DNA of 64,000 nt. Origin: Mycoavidus sp. B2-EB (GTDB lineage: Bacteria > Pseudomonadota > Gammaproteobacteria > Burkholderiales > Burkholderiaceae). Positions 59,356-64,000 of the stretch are shown piece after piece; the stretch's first letter is position 1, and every line of letters starts with the position of its first letter. A program made the position numbers and the translations under genes. The stretch lies in the NCBI RefSeq assembly GCF_014218255.1, contig NZ_AP021872.1, forward strand, positions 620,001 to 684,000, read 5' to 3'. Below the pieces are notes generated by a model. That model saw nothing but the letters and a program-made list of their open reading frames with translations. It made no database searches and was not told the origin of the DNA.

Positions 59356-60516
59356 TTAGAGAAGATGAGTTTGGGTCTGTTTTTGCGAGTTCTGGATTCT
59401 TACCTCCATCTCTGGATCGACAATAATTTGGATACCCTTCGCACGCAGTTGACTGATGAGATTTAATGTCTCTTGATTGGGACTAATCCTCGAGTTTTGG
59501 GAAATTAGATGAGTACGAGTTAGATTAATTGATCGAAGCCTATCCATTTGCAGTAATTGAGCTGGTATAGATTGGATCGGATTGTTGCTCAAATCCAGAT
59601 GTTCAAGGTTTTTTAGCTTTAGCAGTACTTTTGGAAACGCGCTTAACCCCTTATCTGAAAGTGATAGTTCTGAGGTTTTGTAGTGATGCGCGAATTTGAT
59701 GGAGTTAATCGTTTCTAATTTTGCATCATCAGATGCTTTTTCACTTCCATCGTTTTTGTCAGATAGGTAAGATTTAATAAATAATGAAATTTCACTCTCA
59801 AATTCGTTCATCGTATTTATATTATTTATTCTATTTAATTTCTCTTTGATGTGTTCCGTATTTTCTCCGCGCCCAATCAACGTATTTCTAATGGTTTCTA
59901 ATTCTTTTTCTAAAGGTGCTAACTTGGAGTAAGCTATAAAATCTATAGCATCTATATATTCCACTTTTCGATAATGAGGGTTATATTCTGGCATTTGGGT
60001 GGCGTAGAATTTGATTTCTTGCATAACTTGTTCTTTATAATACTCTAATTTTCCTATCCTAGAATCTAGCAGATTTAAATTTTGCAAACTTGTCATGGAA
60101 TTGTATCTTCCTTTAAGATCATTAATTTGATTCACGATCTGAATCAATTTTTCCTTGCGAGATTCCAGTTCGTAAGAATAGCTGCTTGCTAGGGGCGTCG
60201 GTATTGCAGCGGAGATTTCTTGAGATTTTTTGATGATGATTTCATTTTTATAGTCATTTGTATTTCTCGGTGCAATAATTGCGAAAAATCTATTCGATGT
60301 TCTGGACTTTCGAGGATGGATAGTTGAGTTTTTGTAATCTTCTTTGATAGAGGAATTGGTGTTTTTTCTTGTTTTTGATCCTGTTAGTTTTTCAGATAAT
60401 TCGTTAAATGATTTTCTGATTTTATGAAAATAATTTGTGGAGGTATATTTTTCATCTTTATAATTATCGCATGAGGCTTGAGTTTTGTTAACCTTAGGGA
60501 AAAAGGTAGAAGTCAT
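59356..60516 (-). CDS. Leucine-rich-repeat protein, candidate T3 effector (386 aa)
   Basis: N-terminal 110 residues Ser/Thr/Lys-rich and disordered; middle region is a coiled coil (RKEKLIQIVNQINDLKGRY; LEKELETIRNTLIGRGENTEHIKEKLNRI); C-terminal region (about 285-380) has two to three LRR units (ELSLSDKGLSAFPKVLLKLKNLEHLDLSNNPIQSIPAQLLQMDRLRSINLTRT) and the cap LRAKGIQIIVDPE. Related to the 707-residue protein on its right. An imperfect box (one mismatch) with TATTAT at 31-nt spacing lies upstream. No signal peptide. AT-rich, like the other candidate effectors. Confidence 0.82.
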   Translation of the reverse strand: MTSTFFPKVNKTQASCDNYKDEKYTSTNYFHKIRKSFNELSEKLTGSKTRKNTNSSIKEDYKNSTIHPRKSRTSNRFFAIIAPRNTNDYKNEIIIKKSQEISAAIPTPLASSYSYELESRKEKLIQIVNQINDLKGRYNSMTSLQNLNLLDSRIGKLEYYKEQVMQEIKFYATQMPEYNPHYRKVEYIDAIDFIAYSKLAPLEKELETIRNTLIGRGENTEHIKEKLNRINNINTMNEFESEISLFIKSYLSDKNDGSEKASDDAKLETINSIKFAHHYKTSELSLSDKGLSAFPKVLLKLKNLEHLDLSNNPIQSIPAQLLQMDRLRSINLTRTHLISQNSRISPNQETLNLISQLRAKGIQIIVDPEMEVRIQNSQKQTQTHLL

Positions 60517-60569
60517 ACTATAACCTCTTGCAAAGAAATTTGATTGTTAATGGCGATTAGTCAATATGT

Positions 60570-60630
60570 ATAATACGAGGTAGAGTTTTATATTTAAATT
60601 AATAAGCGAAGACTTGTATAAAAAAGAGAA
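60570..60630 (-). promoter_or_regulatory. Imperfect hrpII/PIP box with strong -10
   Basis: Minus strand TTCT (60630-60627), 16 nt, TTCG (60610-60607), then 31 nt to TATTAT (60575-60570), a good sigma-70 -10. One mismatch from consensus, but spacing is exactly that of the perfect boxes. Serves the LRR gene starting at 60516. Confidence 0.65.
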
Positions 60631-60900
60631 TTATGTTTGCGACTATCTGCCATAGCTTTTTATATGTAATCTGTGGTAAACGGCGGAATTTTGGCTTGAG
60701 GGTTTTTATTGATGGAGGGTGAAAAATTATGTTCAATACGGAATCAGCCTAACTGTGCAGGTGAGCGGTGCAGCATAGAACTTACCGAACAGTCGAGTCT
60801 ATCAAGTGCGAGCTGAGCACTTCTTGATCAATTTTGGCAGATGGTTTTGATCGGCAACCGGAGCCGCTGTCAATCTGTAACACACTGTATGCAAACTTAA

Positions 60901-60942
60901 CGCAGCAGCAGTTTAGGTTGCTGCTGCGAGTCAGTATATAAT
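60901..60942 (+). promoter_or_regulatory. Palindrome overlapping the promoter of the LuxR-type regulator
   Basis: A perfect 10-bp inverted repeat (CGCAGCAGCA 60901-60910 and TGCTGCTGCG 60919-60928, 8-nt spacer) ends 8 nt before TATAAT (60937-60942), so its right arm covers the -35 region. It may be an operator, possibly autoregulatory. The rest of the 60517-61011 gap holds nothing else recognised. Confidence 0.5.
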
Positions 60943-61011
60943 CGTGCTACTTTTTCTTTCTTTTATTGGCTACTTTAATTTAGGTTATACCGATTATTTT
61001 AGCTAGATGCT

Positions 61012-61689
61012 ATGGCTATTCCCGCTTTAACCGTTATGTTGCTTGACGACCATCCAGTCGTCCTGGATGGATTTAAGACACAATTACATGCAGCACGGGA
61101 TATTCAGATCGTTGGTACTTTTATGACCAGCCGTGCGCTGCTAGCCGCACTCAGAAACCGTACTTGTGATGTTTTGCTGATTGACTATTCATTGGGTGAA
61201 CATGATCTCGATGGCGTGAATTTGGTCCGCTATTTGAGTGTGCGTTATAACGAGATTAAGATTCTCGTAGCCTCAGCACATCATGATCCGGCGACTATGA
61301 TGTTAGTGATGCGCGCGGGCGCGCGCGGCTTTTTCAGTAAACGCCAAAATTTAGTTGAGCTACCGCATGCGATTCGCACGGTTGCTTCTGGGCAAGCTTA
61401 TTTAGGCGCTCAGCTAGCCGAGCAGCTATCCGTTCCCCCTTTTATGCTGGGTGAAGTGGCTGCGTCAGGAACGGGGCACGAGTTAAAAACAGATTACGAC
61501 AATCTGTCTCCTCGTGAGCGTGAAGTTTTACGTTGCTGTCTTGATGGCTTGACTTTGACGCAAATCACGGAGAAATTTTCACGGAGTATTAAAACGATTA
61601 GCGCTCAAAAGCGAGCTGCTTATCGTAAGCTCGGTATTCAGAACGATTACCAACTCTTCAAAATAGCCCCATTTTTAAAGCAAGAATAA
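61012..61689 (+). CDS. LuxR/FixJ-family (RcsB-like) orphan response regulator
   Basis: 225 residues. Receiver domain (1-125): acidic pair in LLDDHPVV, acceptor Asp in VLLIDYSLGEHDLDG, Thr/Ser and Lys positions in LVASAHH and GFFSKRQ. C-terminal LuxR-type HTH (about 160-215; DNLSPREREVLRCCLDGLTLTQITEKFSRSIKTISAQKRAAYRKLGI). No sensor kinase is adjacent. Isolated between two LRR genes; might be part of T3SS control or another stress circuit. Confidence 0.88.
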   Translation: MAIPALTVMLLDDHPVVLDGFKTQLHAARDIQIVGTFMTSRALLAALRNRTCDVLLIDYSLGEHDLDGVNLVRYLSVRYNEIKILVASAHHDPATMMLVMRAGARGFFSKRQNLVELPHAIRTVASGQAYLGAQLAEQLSVPPFMLGEVAASGTGHELKTDYDNLSPREREVLRCCLDGLTLTQITEKFSRSIKTISAQKRAAYRKLGIQNDYQLFKIAPFLKQE

Positions 61690-61833
61690 ATTGAAGCTAG
61701 CCTATTTGGAAAAATGGTGGTCTAGGATATTTATGGGTAGGTAAAGGTTTGCTAGCTAAATTCAGGTGCTTGGTTCTGTATGATGGTGAGGTACTGCCGA
61801 AGTATTAAAATTAATAATATTTTGAGATTCAAA

Positions 61834-63957
61834 TCAATTTAATTTCCCCCAGTTATTGATGAACTTATATAGTTTTGAATCAACCGTAATTTTATGGTTC
61901 ATCGCAAGTTGTTTGTTTATGCCAAGTAGTTTGGCGATAATTTCCAATTTTAATTTTTCTCCATCTAATTGTAGGTCAATTTTTACCCCATATTCTTTAT
62001 CGAAAAATTCGACGATCATATCCATCAATACGCGCGGCCTATCTAGGTTTGAGCTTTCAAGATTAACTTTGACCCCATATTTTTTATCGAGCTCAGAACT
62101 GATTGTATCTGTCAATGTATGAGATAGATCTAATTTTGATGCTGTATCGCCAACGATAGTATGAAGCTTGAGCATTAAATGTAAGAGGACGTGATCTTTA
62201 GCTCTTGACTCCTGATCAAAAAGCTCACGGGTTCTGTTTACAGTGATAATGAGTTTAGCTAAATCTTGAATTTTTTCATTTAATTGGGGGCTGAAGGATG
62301 GATAGTTAGGTTGCAGTCTTCCTATGAGAAGCCTTGTCTCTACCTTAAATTTATCGTTTTGCTCAAGTCGTTGCATGGCATTTATGATTAGATGGCCACT
62401 CTTAAGACGTGCTGCTGTTTCCCTAATTTCAAGGTCTTGATCAAGAAACTCGCTCATCATAGCTGATGTTGTAATCGGTTTGCCCTCTCCTCGGATCATT
62501 TCGAGTTGATGGGGGGCTGCAGCAAGCAAATTGCTGATGATATCTAGAGTATTGATGGCTTGATCGATCTCTGGATCAACTAGAATCTCGGTTCCTTTAG
62601 CACGAAGTTTTTTAATGGTTTCTAATGCTTTATAGTTATTTGGATCTATTTTTGTATGAGTCATATCAATAGATTTTAGGTTTTTAAATTTTAATACGGA
62701 CGGAGGCAATAGGCTAATTGGGTTGCTACTTAAATCTAATTTTTCTAAATGGTTTAGGTGTAATAAAACATTATGGAATCGTTCGAGGCCTTCATTTCTG
62801 AGGGATAAAGTTACACTCCGATCGTGATAAGCCTGTTGGATTCTTTCTTTTATAGGGATTTCGTTTCTATCAGAGTTTGATACTAAAAGCTTGTGCGCTG
62901 CGGCAGGAAGTGACTGGAATTTTGATTCTTGAGAGGGGCGTGATTCACCTTTAATTTCAGTCTGTAGGATTGCTTCTGCAGCAGTTTTAAAGTGGGACAA
63001 AGTGAATAAGCGAAAATCACTTTCAAAGTTTTCATCATTAACTTCTTTTTGAATTGAATCATTAATCTCGAGGGTATATTGATATTCATCTCGTCGATTC
63101 AAAATATCTCGCATATCGCTACTTAATCTTAAATCGTTTTCTTTGAAATTGATGGATTTAAATATTTTGCATTCAATTAAACGTTTTGGCAAAACGGTAA
63201 TTTTATTATTTTGTAAATTTACTTCCTTTTTATCTTTTCCTGGTAGCAAAAAAATGGAGTTTGGGAATTGATTTATACCGAGTCCAGCTAGATCAACGAT
63301 ATTAGAATCGCTCCAATAATGTTGGATAATTCTTTCTACTGCTTGGATTCGAGATTGAGTTTGATCGTCTAAAGAAGTAGCACTGGTCCATTCAACACAG
63401 CTTTGAATGATAAAATGTGCAAACCTTTTCTTTTCTTCAAGCTGATCCAACTGTTTTTCTTCCTCTACAGAGCCAGGTTCAAATTCTATTTGAGACCCAT
63501 TCACTAAGCTAGATTGATCTCCCTGCAAAGAGATAGATTTTTTAGATAAATTTGTTAAGCTAGCTTGATATGCTCGATCAGATATCGATGTGAGTCTTTT
63601 TTGAGTTTCTTGAGCTTGATCAAGTGATTTTATTTTATCATTTTTCTTACGCTTAAAAAATTCTCGGAGAGATTCCCCATCTTTTCTCTCTGATGCAACT
63701 TGCCCTTTAAGTTCTTTATCTTTTTTGATACTGGCATGGTAATGATAATGAATTTCTATCGGTATTAATTTCTTGATTGATTTTCCGGATTTTTCAATTG
63801 AATGCTTTGCCGACAATAAAGCATTGGTTAGACTTTGTTTGGCATTATTACGAGCGCTATTTATAGAGTCTACCAGTTCTAATTTAGCAGATTTTTCAGA
63901 TGTGTCGCTAGAGCTAGAGGATGTAGATTTTCGACTAAATTTAAATATAGATGTCAT
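61834..63957 (-). CDS. Large leucine-rich-repeat protein, candidate T3 effector (707 aa)
   Basis: Ser-rich N-terminus (SIFKFSRKSTSSSSSDTSEKSAK), coiled-coil-prone region, a first LRR-like module near residue 220-275 (VDLAGLGINQFPNSIFLLPG; VNLQNNKITVLPKRLI), a second near 375-460 (LSLRNEGLERFHNVLLHLNHLEKLDLSSNPISLLPPSVLKFKNLKSIDMTHT with the LRAKGTEILVDPE cap), and a C-terminal region of about 240 residues with a weak internal repeat (LDLSHTLTDTISSELDKKYGVKVNLESS and MIVEFFDKEYGVKIDLQLDG). No signal peptide. The upstream region is cut by the window edge after 43 nt, so its promoter cannot be read. Paralog of the 386-residue protein; host target unknown. Confidence 0.8.
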   Translation of the reverse strand: MTSIFKFSRKSTSSSSSDTSEKSAKLELVDSINSARNNAKQSLTNALLSAKHSIEKSGKSIKKLIPIEIHYHYHASIKKDKELKGQVASERKDGESLREFFKRKKNDKIKSLDQAQETQKRLTSISDRAYQASLTNLSKKSISLQGDQSSLVNGSQIEFEPGSVEEEKQLDQLEEKKRFAHFIIQSCVEWTSATSLDDQTQSRIQAVERIIQHYWSDSNIVDLAGLGINQFPNSIFLLPGKDKKEVNLQNNKITVLPKRLIECKIFKSINFKENDLRLSSDMRDILNRRDEYQYTLEINDSIQKEVNDENFESDFRLFTLSHFKTAAEAILQTEIKGESRPSQESKFQSLPAAAHKLLVSNSDRNEIPIKERIQQAYHDRSVTLSLRNEGLERFHNVLLHLNHLEKLDLSSNPISLLPPSVLKFKNLKSIDMTHTKIDPNNYKALETIKKLRAKGTEILVDPEIDQAINTLDIISNLLAAAPHQLEMIRGEGKPITTSAMMSEFLDQDLEIRETAARLKSGHLIINAMQRLEQNDKFKVETRLLIGRLQPNYPSFSPQLNEKIQDLAKLIITVNRTRELFDQESRAKDHVLLHLMLKLHTIVGDTASKLDLSHTLTDTISSELDKKYGVKVNLESSNLDRPRVLMDMIVEFFDKEYGVKIDLQLDGEKLKLEIIAKLLGINKQLAMNHKITVDSKLYKFINNWGKLN

Positions 63958-64000
63958 TAATTTATCCGAATTTTTAAATTACACAGGTAATAAATATGGA

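Overview
The window comes from a betaproteobacterium of the Burkholderiaceae. The first third has the Burkholderia gene order rlmN-pilW-rodZ-ispG-hisS-yfgM-bamB-der-hfq-hflK-hflC-hisZ-purA. Three things point to a reduced, host-associated member, most likely a fungal endosymbiont of the Mycoavidus/Glomeribacter type: moderate GC content, genes missing or shortened relative to free-living Burkholderia (no hflX, a short pilW), and a large accessory region with eukaryote-like repeat proteins. The genus is an inference, not something read from a marker gene.

Layout: 1-15.6 kb is housekeeping (translation, isoprenoid, histidine and purine synthesis, outer membrane assembly, Hfq, HflKC, Kup). 15.6-24.6 kb holds tex, two accessory genes (one a WD40 beta-propeller protein), the wreck of an IS4-type transposase, and a DinG-type helicase. 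24.6-32.8 kb is AT-rich and carries candidate type III effectors, an AraC-type activator (HrpB-like), an OmpR-type regulator (HrpG-like) with a broken partial copy of itself, and a GNAT protein. 33.4-42.8 kb is half of an Hrp2-type type III secretion system, in the Xanthomonas/Ralstonia order hrcU-hrcV-hpaP-hrcQ-hrcR-hrcS-hpaA-hrcD-hrpD6-hrpE-hpaB. 43-54 kb is again housekeeping (queF, ilvA, a large FAD/Fe-S oxidoreductase, a HIT protein, ubiE, a Tim44-like protein), interrupted by a repeat-rich lipoprotein. 54.6-59.3 kb has a lone hrcC secretin followed by a small azoline-forming YcaO/E1-like cassette. 59.3-64 kb has two leucine-rich-repeat proteins and an orphan LuxR-type response regulator.

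The most informative signal is regulatory. Six exact TTCG-N16-TTCG elements (hrpII/PIP boxes) lie upstream of accessory genes or T3SS operons. Five have a -10-like hexamer 31-32 nt downstream, the spacing known for HrpB/HrpX-dependent promoters; in the sixth (GNAT) the hexamer is weaker. Two one-mismatch versions precede hrcU and an LRR gene. Together they tie the T3SS, an LRR-like family, a GNAT protein, a pilin-like fusion and several unknown proteins into one predicted HrpG-HrpB regulon.

The T3SS is split: the secretin is about 12 kb from the core, and no hrcN, hrcJ, hrcL or hrcT was seen in this window. The YcaO cassette has the hallmarks of an azoline synthetase but no obvious precursor peptide next to it. 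No tRNA, rRNA or CRISPR array was recognised.
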